From positions 68,428-132,427 of the forward strand of contig JAUXWT010000035.1 in the NCBI GenBank assembly GCA_030681475.1: a stretch of DNA of 64,000 nucleotides. Reading direction: 5' to 3'. The notes beneath the pieces are model-generated. The model was not told where the DNA came from. It ran no database searches and saw only the letters and a program-made list of their open reading frames with translations. The first letter of the stretch is position 1. Each line of letters starts with the position of its first letter. This DNA comes from Bacteroidales bacterium. GTDB lineage: Bacteria > Bacteroidota > Bacteroidia > Bacteroidales > FEN-979. A program made the translations under genes and the position numbers. Below are positions 53,231 through 61,824 of this stretch, piece by piece.

Positions 53231-54727
53231 ATGAGATATTTTCTGACATCGTTTGTAATTGTTTTGGTTACTTATTTTCCTTTTCAGGAGGTTGCTGGTC
53301 AGACGGCTCAGGAACAACTGAAACAAATACGGTCGTCGGTTATCGAAAAAATTGACGGAAGGGATTTCTACATCCATACGATCAAACGGGGACAGACATT
53401 GTATATGATCTCCAAGGCGTATGGTGTGCAGGTGAATGAGATCATCCGCGATAATCCGGGTGTTAAGGATGGGATTAAAGCCGATCAGAAATTGAAGATT
53501 CTTGTCCCGGGTCAAAAACCACCGGTTGTACAAATCCCCATTGCTGAAAGTGAAATTGTGGTTGCCGTCAAGGATACTGCCAAAAGCATAGTGGAAATCC
53601 CGCCAAATGCCGATTCTGTGATTGTCGTGGCTATGCCTTGCGATAAGGACAATACAACAAAGAAACCTGTGTATAATGTAGCTTTAATGCTTCCGCTTTT
53701 CCTTGGCGAAGTCGATCAGATCGATACGGAGAACCCTGATCCCGGGGCGCTTCAGGCTTCAAAGTCTTTTCAGTTCCTGACATATTATGAAGGTTTCCGT
53801 TTGGCGCTTGATTCACTTGAAAAACTTGGCATTAAAATCAGACTGTACGTATATGATGCTGATAAAGACACAAATAAAACGAAGCAGTTGTTAACAAAGC
53901 CGGAGATGAAAACGATGGATTTGATCTTCGGTTTGTTGTACCATCCGAATTTTCAGATTGTCGCCGCTTTCGCAAAAGCGAATAAGATCAACCTGATCAA
54001 TCCAATCTCCGAACGAAGCGAACTGATTGCAGAAAATCCCTATGTTTTTAAGGTTCAACCATCGATGAGGTTTAAGGGTGAAATGCTTCTACCCTTGATA
54101 ACGGGCGATTTTCGCAGCGGACAGGTGTTGATCATCAGGAACAGGCTTTATCCTGATCAGGATGCGCCGGACAAACTTGCCCGGGAATGCAGGAAATTTG
54201 ATTTATCGGTTCTGGTTGTAGAGGATCACCAAAAAGCCATCGAACATTTTTCGAAGGATAAGCAAAACTTTGTCGTGGCATTTTCAGACAATACGGCATA
54301 TGCGCTTACCTTGCTGCGGGAGCTGTACAAAGTACACAACGAATATAAGCCTACCCTGATCGCGATGCCTGGTTGGCCATTAATGGATGGGTTGGAAAAT
54401 GAATATTTGGTTGGCCTGAAAACGCATGTCATGGTCCGGTCATTTGTTGATTATGACGATCCATTGGTAAAAAAGTTCGTGCGTTATTACCAAGAGTCTT
54501 ATCATTCAGACCCGGAACGACTTGCATTTCAGGGTTATGATGAGGCGTTCTATTTCATTTCGGCGTTAAATACGTTTGGAACCAATATCGGCCGATGCAT
54601 CGGTGAGTATAAAATGAAGTCAATACAAACTCGTTTCGACATGTTTCAAAACCCCGGTGATGGTTTTGAAAACAGCCATTGGGAGATGTTCAAATATGAA
54701 AACTACAAATTGGTGAGTATCAGGTAA
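53231..54727 (+). CDS. LysM domain plus type 1 periplasmic-binding fold protein
   Basis: A 498-residue protein with a signal peptide (MRYFLTSFVIVLVTYFPF). A LysM domain lies near residues 48-98 (HTIKRGQTLYMISKAYGVQV, IIRDNPGVKDGI). A low-complexity linker is followed by an ABC-substrate-binding type 1 fold at about 140-495 (YNVALMLPLFLG, LTYYEGFRLALDSLEKLGI, DLIFGLLYHPNFQIVAAFA, LINPISERSELIAENPYVFK). It probably binds peptidoglycan and a small ligand or scaffold partner in the periplasm. I recall this gene next to guaA in other Bacteroidota. Function is not established. Confidence 0.85.
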   Translation: MRYFLTSFVIVLVTYFPFQEVAGQTAQEQLKQIRSSVIEKIDGRDFYIHTIKRGQTLYMISKAYGVQVNEIIRDNPGVKDGIKADQKLKILVPGQKPPVVQIPIAESEIVVAVKDTAKSIVEIPPNADSVIVVAMPCDKDNTTKKPVYNVALMLPLFLGEVDQIDTENPDPGALQASKSFQFLTYYEGFRLALDSLEKLGIKIRLYVYDADKDTNKTKQLLTKPEMKTMDLIFGLLYHPNFQIVAAFAKANKINLINPISERSELIAENPYVFKVQPSMRFKGEMLLPLITGDFRSGQVLIIRNRLYPDQDAPDKLARECRKFDLSVLVVEDHQKAIEHFSKDKQNFVVAFSDNTAYALTLLRELYKVHNEYKPTLIAMPGWPLMDGLENEYLVGLKTHVMVRSFVDYDDPLVKKFVRYYQESYHSDPERLAFQGYDEAFYFISALNTFGTNIGRCIGEYKMKSIQTRFDMFQNPGDGFENSHWEMFKYENYKLVSIR

Positions 54728-54730
54728 AGA

Positions 54731-55606
54731 TCACTTTGGAGTGGGAATCGCGAGCAGAGGTACATTGGTTGCAAACAGGTTCTTCCGGGTGATGTTTTTT
54801 GTAAAGAACATGTAGAGCCTGCTGCGTTTGTGTGGTTGAAATGCGATCATTTCGATCTTGTTCTCCGCCACAAACTGATCAACGGCTGCCTGATTGTCTT
54901 CAGCCACTTCAATAACCCTGAAACATACCTGATCTGTTTTTTCTTCTTTGCCGAATTTCATCTGCAATATTTTCATCCTGACATAAGCATCACTTTGCTT
55001 TACCTTGATGATGAAGTGCACCACATGGATTTTTGCTGAAAATACCGAGAAAAGATCAATAAGTTCTGCAATGGAGGCAGCATTTCCATCTGAAAGATCT
55101 GCCGCGAACATGATCGCTTTGAAACCGTGGAAACTTTTAATATCCGGTACCGTGAGAACAGGGGCTTTCGCGTGATCAATGATAAATGTAGAAACCTGGC
55201 CCCATATATTTACATTTTTACCTTTGCCTGTGGTCCCCATGACGATCAGGTCGGGGTGGAATTCTGAGCATATCCCTTTTAATTCGTGTTCAAGTTCACC
55301 CCCCGTAACAGTTGAGGAGACCTGGATACCAGTCAGGTTCTCTTTATTGATCAGGTTGTTGACTTTTTCTTCCAGCTCTTCCATATTGCGTCCCGCCTGC
55401 CTGAAAATCTCCTTCATCAGCTCTTCATTGTAAATGGTACTCATGTCGAGTGTGTCCGGGAAACTTGTATCTGCAATGATGATCTGGTCAAAGTAGGTGT
55501 GAAACAGTTTGATCTCACCACCAAATGCTTTGGCAAATTCAATGGTATACCGGCAGGTGATATCGGTATGGCTTGAAAAATCAACAGGTACAAGAATTCT
55601 CTTCAT
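54731..55606 (-). CDS. Universal stress protein with tandem Usp domains
   Basis: A 291-residue protein. The first Usp domain (residues 1-150) opens MKRILVPVDFSSHTDITC and has the ATP-binding-type loop VMGTTGKGKNVNIWGQVST. The second (about 155-290) opens GFKAIMFAADLSDGNAAS and lacks a clear glycine loop. Tandem Usp proteins usually respond to stress or energy state; the target is unknown. A promoter with both elements (55650-55680) lies in the 3' end of the upstream glycosyltransferase gene, so this gene can be expressed on its own. Confidence 0.9.
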   Translation of the reverse strand: MKRILVPVDFSSHTDITCRYTIEFAKAFGGEIKLFHTYFDQIIIADTSFPDTLDMSTIYNEELMKEIFRQAGRNMEELEEKVNNLINKENLTGIQVSSTVTGGELEHELKGICSEFHPDLIVMGTTGKGKNVNIWGQVSTFIIDHAKAPVLTVPDIKSFHGFKAIMFAADLSDGNAASIAELIDLFSVFSAKIHVVHFIIKVKQSDAYVRMKILQMKFGKEEKTDQVCFRVIEVAEDNQAAVDQFVAENKIEMIAFQPHKRSRLYMFFTKNITRKNLFATNVPLLAIPTPK

Positions 55607-55643
55607 ATGGGTTGGTTTAGAATCTGTACATGGAGTTTCAATA

Positions 55644-56768
55644 TTAACGCAAAGTTAATATATTCATCAGCAATTCACAATTAATTTGATTGGAATAGTA
55701 TTTTTGAAGAGACAACTTTCTTTGAATGATTTGATTGTGAGTAAATTCCAGTTTAAAAAGGCGTATAAGTTCCTCCTTGAACTCTTCAGGCGTGGAGGCG
55801 ATGTTACAAAGTTCATCCAGTGATGTTCCTGCAACCATTCCGGAATTTACAAGACAAAACCTGCCGTTAAACAGGGCGTTGAGGAGCTTCAGTTTTAATC
55901 CTGTCGGCTGAAAAGTAACCATGATGTTGATGTGCGCTTCGCGAATCAAACGAAACATCTCCTCATCCGTTGGATTTTGTATTATGCGGACGTTAGCGTG
56001 TTTTGCAGCGAGTAGGATCAACCATTCCGGAGGATCGAGCCCAGCGATGATCAACTCGGGGAAGGATCCCTCCCAAACTTTGGCGATCAGAAATTCGGCA
56101 GCAACACTATTTTCAGATACACCAAGGTTTCCCTGGTAAATGGCATAATTTCCTCTCCCCGGAAGGCTCTGTACCTCATCGTCCCGGTGAAAACTTGGCA
56201 GATAGACCACCTGTTTGTCAGGAAATGCAGAAGAAAGATAGCTGACGTCATCCCGCGACACTGCCAGCATGACCGAAGCATAACCCAGATTTTTCTGAAA
56301 AAAAATCAACCTCAGGCTTTCCGTCAGAAAGAATAATTTCTTCCATGGGTTTTTTACAGCCTTAAAAAGATGATAATAATAGTGATGTTCGATATTGCTT
56401 TCACGGTAGATCAGAAAACGGCCTTTCATCCTCACATCTGAAAGGATCCCGCAGGTATGAAGTCCTTCGAACAGGATGGGGTGATCGTCGTTAAGCAGGT
56501 TAGCGATAAGTTCCTCTGATATCCTGCTGGCAACAATATATGGTTTAATCCCGATATTGGCACGCATTCCTGTTTTCCTGCGATAGTAATGAACAGATTT
56601 ACAATACTGATCCAACTCAACGGCAGGCTTCCGGTCATATTCAAAACAATGAAGATGAATGCCAACGCCGGCCCGATGCAATGCCCTGATCTTATAAAAT
56701 ACATCGATCACCCCACCATAATTGGCAGGAAAGGGAATGTCGAAGGAGATAATATGAAGGTTTAGCAT
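55644..56768 (-). CDS. Glycosyltransferase (GT4-like, GT-B fold)
   Basis: About 374 residues from the ATG at 56768; a GTG at 56774, inside a repeat unit, adds MK. The N-terminus LHIISFDIPFPANYGGVIDV is typical of GT-B glycosyltransferases (glycine-rich acceptor loop). Motifs in the C-terminal half are NYAIYQGNLGVSENSVAAEF and the donor-binding region AHINIMVTFQPTGLKLKLLNAL. The sugar and acceptor are unknown. It follows a second glycosyltransferase gene, separated by a heptamer array that spans the end of one and the beginning of the other. Surface-polysaccharide synthesis is likely, given rfbC and the dehydratase elsewhere in the window. Confidence 0.85.
   Translation of the reverse strand: MLNLHIISFDIPFPANYGGVIDVFYKIRALHRAGVGIHLHCFEYDRKPAVELDQYCKSVHYYRRKTGMRANIGIKPYIVASRISEELIANLLNDDHPILFEGLHTCGILSDVRMKGRFLIYRESNIEHHYYYHLFKAVKNPWKKLFFLTESLRLIFFQKNLGYASVMLAVSRDDVSYLSSAFPDKQVVYLPSFHRDDEVQSLPGRGNYAIYQGNLGVSENSVAAEFLIAKVWEGSFPELIIAGLDPPEWLILLAAKHANVRIIQNPTDEEMFRLIREAHINIMVTFQPTGLKLKLLNALFNGRFCLVNSGMVAGTSLDELCNIASTPEEFKEELIRLFKLEFTHNQIIQRKLSLQKYYSNQINCELLMNILTLR
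55650..55680 (-). promoter_or_regulatory. Promoter of the universal stress gene, inside a coding 3' end
   Basis: On the minus strand TTG (55680-55678) and, 20 bases later, TAACTTTG (55657-55650) match the Bacteroidota promoter layout. Transcription would start near 55643, just at the stop of the glycosyltransferase gene, leaving a leader of about 37 bases. Confidence 0.6.
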
Positions 56769-56771
56769 CTT

Positions 56772-56834
56772 CACTTGTCATTTGTCACGTGTCACGTGTC
56801 ACGTGTCACGTGTCACGTGTCACGTGTCACGTTT
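56772..56834. repeat. Heptamer tandem array (CACGTGT type) spanning two gene ends
   Basis: Nine heptamers without gap: CACTTGT, CATTTGT, six perfect CACGTGT, CACGTTT. On the minus strand the array contains the last codons and TGA stop (56815-56813) of the upstream glycosyltransferase, and a possible GTG start of the downstream one (56774). The unit is the reverse complement of the ACGTGAC-type array at 41988. Confidence 0.97.
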
Positions 56835-57967
56835 AATATCCCCAACAGCCTCTCCTCCTCCTCCTCCCAACAAAGCTCCTCCGCCGCTTTCAACAGATTC
56901 TGTTTGTAAAGTTTCATTTTTTCTTCATTGTTCAGCATTGAATCTATTTTCAAAGCAAGCATTTCAGGTTCATGGCTTTCAAGAAATTCACCAATCTGGT
57001 ATTGGTCAACGATGGATTTCATCTCCGGAAAAGGTGAAACCAATACCGGGATGTTAGCCTGGATATAGTCAAGGAACTTGTTCGGCAGGCAATTGTAGTA
57101 ATTGATACTTACATTTTTTTCAATGGAAAGGCCGACGTCGGCCATCAGGGTATATCCATGCAATTCCTGGAAGGGAACCTGGCCAAGGAATTTCACCTTA
57201 TCCGAAAGGTCGTGCTCCATTGTGAAATTTTGAAGCGTTTGATAAATGTCCCCAATTCCCGCGATAATCAGGATGGCATCGGTTTTCAGGTATTTTATCG
57301 CCAGGATGGCCTCTTCAAGACCACGGTCAACATTTACCGCGCCCTGGTAAAGGATTATTTTCTGCCCTGGCAGGATGTTCAGGGAAGCTTTATCAGATGC
57401 ACCGGCCAGCGATTTTCTGAATGGGACATTGCGAACAACATCTACATGAACACCATATTCACTTGAATAAAGGCCGGCAACCGATTGGTTCACGGCAAAT
57501 ACATGTTTCAACTTCGGAAATATCCGGTCCTCGATCCATTTCCATATCCCCAAAACAGTCTTTCGCCCATTAAGCTCCGGAACACCCCTGAAGTACTCAT
57601 GACAATCGTGAAGATGGCGGATCTTTGATTTTTGATCTTTGATTTTTGATCTTTGATTTGTAAACAGGTTTGCAAGGTAGTTTGCCGGAAGTGTATCAAG
57701 GTCGTTTGAGACAATCAGATCATACCTGTGCGTGAGCAGGAAGAAAAACAGTGTGATGTTGTATTCGGCGTAAAATAGCGGGCCTTTGTCAAACAGAAGC
57801 CTCATCCGGTGCATCCGGTAAGAACGTGGGGCGAGGGCCTTGCTGTTCCTGAGCCTCCGTCCAACAAGCAAAACCTTGTACCCCGCTTTCACCAAAGTCA
57901 GGCAAGTACGGTCAACCCGTTGATCGGTCGTAAGGTCGTTGGTCACTGAGACTATTGCAAGAGACAT
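56813..57967 (-). CDS. Glycosyltransferase family 4 protein
   Basis: About 384 residues from the ATG at 57967, which begins the typical MSLAIVSVTNDLTTDQRVDR segment. The C-terminal donor domain has IILYQGAVNVDRGLEEAI, NYYNCLPNKFLDYIQANIPV and the E-x7-E region following. Residues about 104-116 (NQRSKIKDQKSKIR) are encoded by a heptamer array inserted between a helix and the conserved HDCHEYF segment. The C-terminus NVTRDT and the stop are encoded by another array. A -7 box at 58031 lies upstream and a third array lies in the leader. Substrate unknown. Confidence 0.88.
   Translation of the reverse strand: MSLAIVSVTNDLTTDQRVDRTCLTLVKAGYKVLLVGRRLRNSKALAPRSYRMHRMRLLFDKGPLFYAEYNITLFFFLLTHRYDLIVSNDLDTLPANYLANLFTNQRSKIKDQKSKIRHLHDCHEYFRGVPELNGRKTVLGIWKWIEDRIFPKLKHVFAVNQSVAGLYSSEYGVHVDVVRNVPFRKSLAGASDKASLNILPGQKIILYQGAVNVDRGLEEAILAIKYLKTDAILIIAGIGDIYQTLQNFTMEHDLSDKVKFLGQVPFQELHGYTLMADVGLSIEKNVSINYYNCLPNKFLDYIQANIPVLVSPFPEMKSIVDQYQIGEFLESHEPEMLALKIDSMLNNEEKMKLYKQNLLKAAEELCWEEEEERLLGILNVTRDT
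57620..57659. repeat. In-frame heptamer array inside a glycosyltransferase gene
   Basis: GATCTTT and GATTTTT alternate (five full units and a partial one). On the minus strand it is open in the coding frame and encodes a Lys/Ser/Gln/Ile-rich stretch of about 13 residues. Confidence 0.9.
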
Positions 57968-57997
57968 GAAATTTACGATTTTACGATATACAGACTG

Positions 57998-58020
57998 AGT
58001 CTGCAGTCTGCAGTCTGCAG
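57998..58020. repeat. Heptamer array (AGTCTGC type) in the glycosyltransferase leader
   Basis: Three AGTCTGC units and a partial one, preceded by a related AGACTG. It sits between the predicted transcription start (near 58024) and the start codon at 57967 of the minus-strand gene, so it would be in the mRNA leader. Confidence 0.8.
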
Positions 58021-58030
58021 TTCGTTGTAA

Positions 58031-58038
58031 CAAAAGTA
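58031..58038 (-). promoter_or_regulatory. Putative -7 box for the GT4 gene
   Basis: The minus strand reads TACTTTTG, 64 bases before the ATG at 57967. Confidence 0.5.
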
Positions 58039-58070
58039 GTTTTTTCCGCTGAAACAACAGGTAATTCTAT

Positions 58071-58078
58071 TAATTTTG
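58071..58078 (+). promoter_or_regulatory. Putative -7 box for murB
   Basis: TAATTTTG matches TAnnTTTG and ends 15 bases before the ATG at 58094, predicting a very short leader. Confidence 0.45.
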
Positions 58079-58093
58079 GCGATTTACGATACT

Positions 58094-59224
58094 ATGCATC
58101 TCGATCACAATGTTTCCCTGAAAACCCTGAATACCTTTGGAATGGAGGCGGTGGCCCGGTATTTTGTTGAGGCCAAAACACATACGGAGGTCTTGACCCT
58201 GCTCAACTACCGTAAAATGATCCACATGCCGATACTCTTCCTGGGAGGAGGCAGCAATATTCTCTTTACCGGCGATTTTAAAGGTATCGTCATCAGGATC
58301 AATTCAAAGGGCATTGTAATCAGGGAAGAAGATGAAGATCATGTGATTGTCACCGTGGAAGCAGGTGAAAACTGGGATGAATTTGTTCAGCATTGTGTTA
58401 GCAACCAATGGGCAGGACTTGAAAATCTCTCCCTGATCCCGGGGACCGTCGGCGCTGCGCCAATCCAGAATATAGGAGCATACGGAGTGGAGGTAAAGGA
58501 TGTCATTGAGTCTGTCGAAGTAGCCGAGATTGACTCCGGAAAACCAAGGCGATTTACCAATGCCGATTGTCAGTTTGGTTATCGCGACAGCATCTTTAAG
58601 CGTGAGCTTAAAGGAAAGGTCATTGTTCTCAGTGTCACCTTTAGGTTGAACAAATATCAAGGGTCGAATGGTGACAGGGTAACAGGGTTACAGGGTGACA
58701 GGGTAACAAGGTTACAGGGTGACAGGGTGACTGGCGCTTCCGTTTTTAAACTTGATTATGGTGACATTCGTAGTGAGCTTTCGCGACTGGGTGTTACTGA
58801 TCCGGCTATTTCTGATATCAGGGCGGCTGTGTGCAACATCCGCCGCCGCAAACTCCCTGATCCTGCTGAGATTGGCAATGCGGGAAGTTTCTTTAAAAAC
58901 CCGGTGATAACCAACGAACTTTTGGTTTCATTGCTGGAAAAGTTTCCAGGGATGCCCTTTTTTCCACAGTTAACTGAGAAAGAGGCAGCAACGCCCCAAT
59001 TGAATGATAGGCAGGGAAAGATCCCGGCAGCATGGCTTATCGAGCAGTGCGGATGGAAAGGGTATCGCAACGGTGATGCCGGGGTTCATCCTGATCAGCC
59101 GCTGGTGCTTGTGAATTATGGTAATGCCACTGGCCAGCAAATACTTGAACTCGCCAGCCTGATCATGGACTCAGTACAGGACAAATTTGGGGTAAGATTG
59201 GAAAAGGAAGTTAATGTACTATGA
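58094..59224 (+). CDS. murB: UDP-N-acetylenolpyruvoylglucosamine reductase with repeat-encoded insert
   Basis: About 376 residues from the ATG at 58094 (a TTG at 58076 adds six). The FAD-binding part has LNTFGMEA, LGGGSNILFTG and IPGTVGAAPIQNIGAYGVEV; the catalytic region has FGYRDSIFKREL, GNAGSFFKNPVI (general-acid Ser) and the C-terminal KEVNVL. It reduces the enolpyruvyl group in UDP-MurNAc synthesis. The protein is about 30 residues longer than E. coli MurB because an octamer array (58670-58733) encodes three copies of an eight-residue unit (GDRVTGLQ, GDRVTRLQ, GDRVTGAS) after the strand VIVLSVTFRLNK. The 3' end overlaps the convergent T9SS gene by 14 bases. Confidence 0.95.
   Translation: MHLDHNVSLKTLNTFGMEAVARYFVEAKTHTEVLTLLNYRKMIHMPILFLGGGSNILFTGDFKGIVIRINSKGIVIREEDEDHVIVTVEAGENWDEFVQHCVSNQWAGLENLSLIPGTVGAAPIQNIGAYGVEVKDVIESVEVAEIDSGKPRRFTNADCQFGYRDSIFKRELKGKVIVLSVTFRLNKYQGSNGDRVTGLQGDRVTRLQGDRVTGASVFKLDYGDIRSELSRLGVTDPAISDIRAAVCNIRRRKLPDPAEIGNAGSFFKNPVITNELLVSLLEKFPGMPFFPQLTEKEAATPQLNDRQGKIPAAWLIEQCGWKGYRNGDAGVHPDQPLVLVNYGNATGQQILELASLIMDSVQDKFGVRLEKEVNVL
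58670..58733. repeat. In-frame octamer array (GGTNACAG type) inside murB
   Basis: Eight octamers: GGTGACAG, GGTAACAG, GGTTACAG, GGTGACAG, GGTAACAA, GGTTACAG, GGTGACAG, GGTGACTG. The third and sixth carry TTA where TGA or TAA would end translation. The unit is the same as in the non-coding array at 35627. Confidence 0.96.
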
Positions 59225-61751
59225 GTTTTACAGTCGCCGAATGCCTGACTCCTTCTATGTTTACAAGATAAACCCCTGCTGGAATATCGCCGGTGATGCT
59301 TGCCTGCCCCCAGGCAATCTCCTGTTTCCCCTGCTTCAGCGTACCAGAAAATAATTCCTGTACCAGTTTCCCGTTTTGTCCATATACATTGACTGAAATC
59401 CGGTCTTCACCTGGCATATAAAATCGAAACATGGTACTGGTTTCAACGGGGTTGGGACTTGCAGTCAGATTTAGGGTTATTTTTCCGGCATTGGGCTCTG
59501 TTCCGGTCATCAGGAAATTCAGGCTCGCCTTATACGTGGATAATCCGTACGTCCCGGCAACGATCGTGCGTGTTGGAGCATGGATTTTAAGTGCACACAC
59601 AGGAACTGCCGGAACACCGTCAAATATCCAGTACCAGTACTGACCTCCGTTTGTTGTTCCATAAATGCCTGCATCGGTGCCCACGATGATCCGCCCGGGA
59701 AGATCGGGATCGAGGGCGATGTCATTGACGGGGAATTCAGGAAGGTTACCAGATATGTCGGTCCAGGACAATCCCAGGTTCGTTGATTTAAACACATGTG
59801 GGAGGGGCTCATCCCAACGGAAACCGGAGAGGGTGACATAGAGGGTCTGTGCGTTGAAGGGGTCGGCAGCCACTTTGGTGACCCATCGGTTTGGCAGTCC
59901 TGCCGAAATATTCTGCCAGGTTTGTCCGTCGTTGGATGAAAGGTGAACTTTTCCGTCACCGGTACCGGCGATCACAAGGGATGGATTGAGCGGAGAGACC
60001 GCGATGGTGGTGATGGTGTAAAAATACTGATTGATGCCTGCCGTGAGGTCATTGCTTACCGCCTGCCATGTGCTTCCCTTATTCGTGGATTTCCACACGC
60101 GGTAAGTCCCGAAATAGAGAATGGAGGGATTCACCGGATGCATAGCCAGGGGAGCCGACCAGTTCACCCGGTCGGACGACATCGGTCCGGCGATATAGTT
60201 CATATTGAATCCTCCGTCATCTGAACGGAACAGGTTCCCCCATTGATATTCGGCATAGATCGTATTCGGATCGGTATAATCAACAAGGGTGTACATTCCG
60301 TCACCGCCCAGGATAGGGACCCAGTTGCTGGTTCCTCCTGTCCAGGTCCTTACGGTGTTGTTATCCTGGGTCCCGCCATAGATGCGCTCAGGGTTCTGGT
60401 AGTCAATGTCGATCGCGTAAAATTGTGTCAGCGGCAGGTTATTGATCTTGTTCCAGTTGTTTCCATGGTCGCTGCTCAGGTATAACCCGCCGTCATTTCC
60501 TTCAATGATCCGGTTGTTGGCTACATCAAAGAACATGGCATGATGATCCACATGCAAATCCCATGAAGAGATATCGGTCCAGTTGTTCCCCCCATCATCA
60601 GACCTGAACAGGTTGACACCCATGACGAACACTTTGTTGGGATCAACCGGATCAACCCTGATTTGCCCGAAGTACCATCCAAAACTGCTGTTCATACCAA
60701 ACAAATCGCCATCATTGGTCCGGATCCAGGATTGGCCGGCATTTACCGACTTGTACACCGCAGCGTCATAGTCGGCAAGGTCGTAAAAGGCATACAGGAT
60801 ATCCGGACTGGATTTGGCAATGGCGAGGCCGATACGACCAACATTGGTCCCTGTGGGGACTCCGTTCGTCATCTCATTCCAGGTTGTTCCGCCATCGGCG
60901 CTCTTCCATATCCCGGAAGATTCGCCGAATGAGCTCCTGTAAGTCAATCCTCGGATCCGCTGCCACATCGAGGCATAGAGTATCTGAGGATTGGTTGGAT
61001 GCTGGACAAGGTCTATCGCTGATGTTGAATCATTGAGATACAACATCCTTTGCCAGGTTTGTCCGGCATCGTCGCTGCGGTAAACCCCACGTTCGTCGTT
61101 GGAAGTGAAGAGATTACCACATGCGGCGACAAAAACCCGCTGTGAATTGGAATGATCCACCACAACCCGTCCAATGTATGCTGAATTTGACAACCCCATG
61201 TGCTGCCAGGATGTGCCGGCATCGGTGGATTTATAGACCCCGTTTCCTAGAAAACTGAAACTGGATGAATTGGCTTCGCCGGTACCGCAATATATGACCT
61301 GAGAATTGTTTGGGTCAATGGCAATATCCCCGACTGAAATGACCGGTACACCGGTGAAAAGATTGGTCCAGGTTGCTCCCAGATCCGTGGTTTTCAGAAT
61401 ACCTCCGGTGGCAGCGCCAATGTATATGGTTGACGGATTACCGGCAGGGGATTCAATATCGGTGATCCGGCCTCCGATGTTGTCGGGACCAGTGAAAATC
61501 CACGGATTGCTGTTCGCGAAGGCATTGTCCATCAGTCCTTTAGCCTGTTGAGTGGCTTCCCGGAATGCGGCAGGATTGATCCGGTCGTGCGGATAAAGGC
61601 GTTGCATGGCCATCCAATCGTTGGGTTCGAGGGATGGGGGCGTCCATCTGGGAGGTAATGAAAACAATGAAAACAATGCAAACAATGCAGAGAATGCAAA
61701 CAATGCGGACAATGCAATTAATGCATGGTTTTTGGTGAAGGGGGTTTTCAT
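59211..61751 (-). CDS. Secreted beta-propeller (BNR/sortilin-like) protein with T9SS type A signal
   Basis: An 846-residue protein. The signal peptide contains a nine-base array giving a repeated Ala-Leu-Phe/Ser core. The body has many BNR-type Asp-box repeats such as VYKSTDAGTSWQHM, IYKSADGGTTWNEM-like GIWKSADGGTTWNEM, LFRSDDGGNNW and LYLSSDHGNNW, forming one or two propellers like VPS10/sortilin or glycosidase-type families. The C-terminus has ASPNPVETSTMFRFYMPG, VNVYGQNGKLVQEL and GVYLVNIEG, the hallmarks of the T9SS type A sorting domain. It is exported to the surface or medium. The ligand is unknown. No second T9SS gene is adjacent. Confidence 0.9.
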   Translation of the reverse strand: MKTPFTKNHALIALSALFAFSALFALFSLFSLPPRWTPPSLEPNDWMAMQRLYPHDRINPAAFREATQQAKGLMDNAFANSNPWIFTGPDNIGGRITDIESPAGNPSTIYIGAATGGILKTTDLGATWTNLFTGVPVISVGDIAIDPNNSQVIYCGTGEANSSSFSFLGNGVYKSTDAGTSWQHMGLSNSAYIGRVVVDHSNSQRVFVAACGNLFTSNDERGVYRSDDAGQTWQRMLYLNDSTSAIDLVQHPTNPQILYASMWQRIRGLTYRSSFGESSGIWKSADGGTTWNEMTNGVPTGTNVGRIGLAIAKSSPDILYAFYDLADYDAAVYKSVNAGQSWIRTNDGDLFGMNSSFGWYFGQIRVDPVDPNKVFVMGVNLFRSDDGGNNWTDISSWDLHVDHHAMFFDVANNRIIEGNDGGLYLSSDHGNNWNKINNLPLTQFYAIDIDYQNPERIYGGTQDNNTVRTWTGGTSNWVPILGGDGMYTLVDYTDPNTIYAEYQWGNLFRSDDGGFNMNYIAGPMSSDRVNWSAPLAMHPVNPSILYFGTYRVWKSTNKGSTWQAVSNDLTAGINQYFYTITTIAVSPLNPSLVIAGTGDGKVHLSSNDGQTWQNISAGLPNRWVTKVAADPFNAQTLYVTLSGFRWDEPLPHVFKSTNLGLSWTDISGNLPEFPVNDIALDPDLPGRIIVGTDAGIYGTTNGGQYWYWIFDGVPAVPVCALKIHAPTRTIVAGTYGLSTYKASLNFLMTGTEPNAGKITLNLTASPNPVETSTMFRFYMPGEDRISVNVYGQNGKLVQELFSGTLKQGKQEIAWGQASITGDIPAGVYLVNIEGVRHSATVKLIVH
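61660..61722. repeat. Nine-base tandem array in a signal-peptide coding region
   Basis: Seven 9-base units (GAAAACAAT, GAAAACAAT, GCAAACAAT, GCAGAGAAT, GCAAACAAT, GCGGACAAT, GCAATTAAT). On the minus strand each encodes three residues: SLF, SLF, ALF, AFS, ALF, ALS and ALI in reverse gene order. They form the hydrophobic core of the signal peptide. Confidence 0.92.
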
Positions 61752-61824
61752 TACCGTGTTGTTTATTTGAAAATAAAAAGATGGTTTACAGTTAAATCGA
61801 AAATCAATTAAATCAACATTTCAT

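Noticed and set aside
58058-58060. Start of the GT4 gene at 57968-58057
   Set aside because: The extra residues translate the leader repeat (57998-58020) and cross the probable promoter at 58031; the conserved N-terminus starts at 57967.
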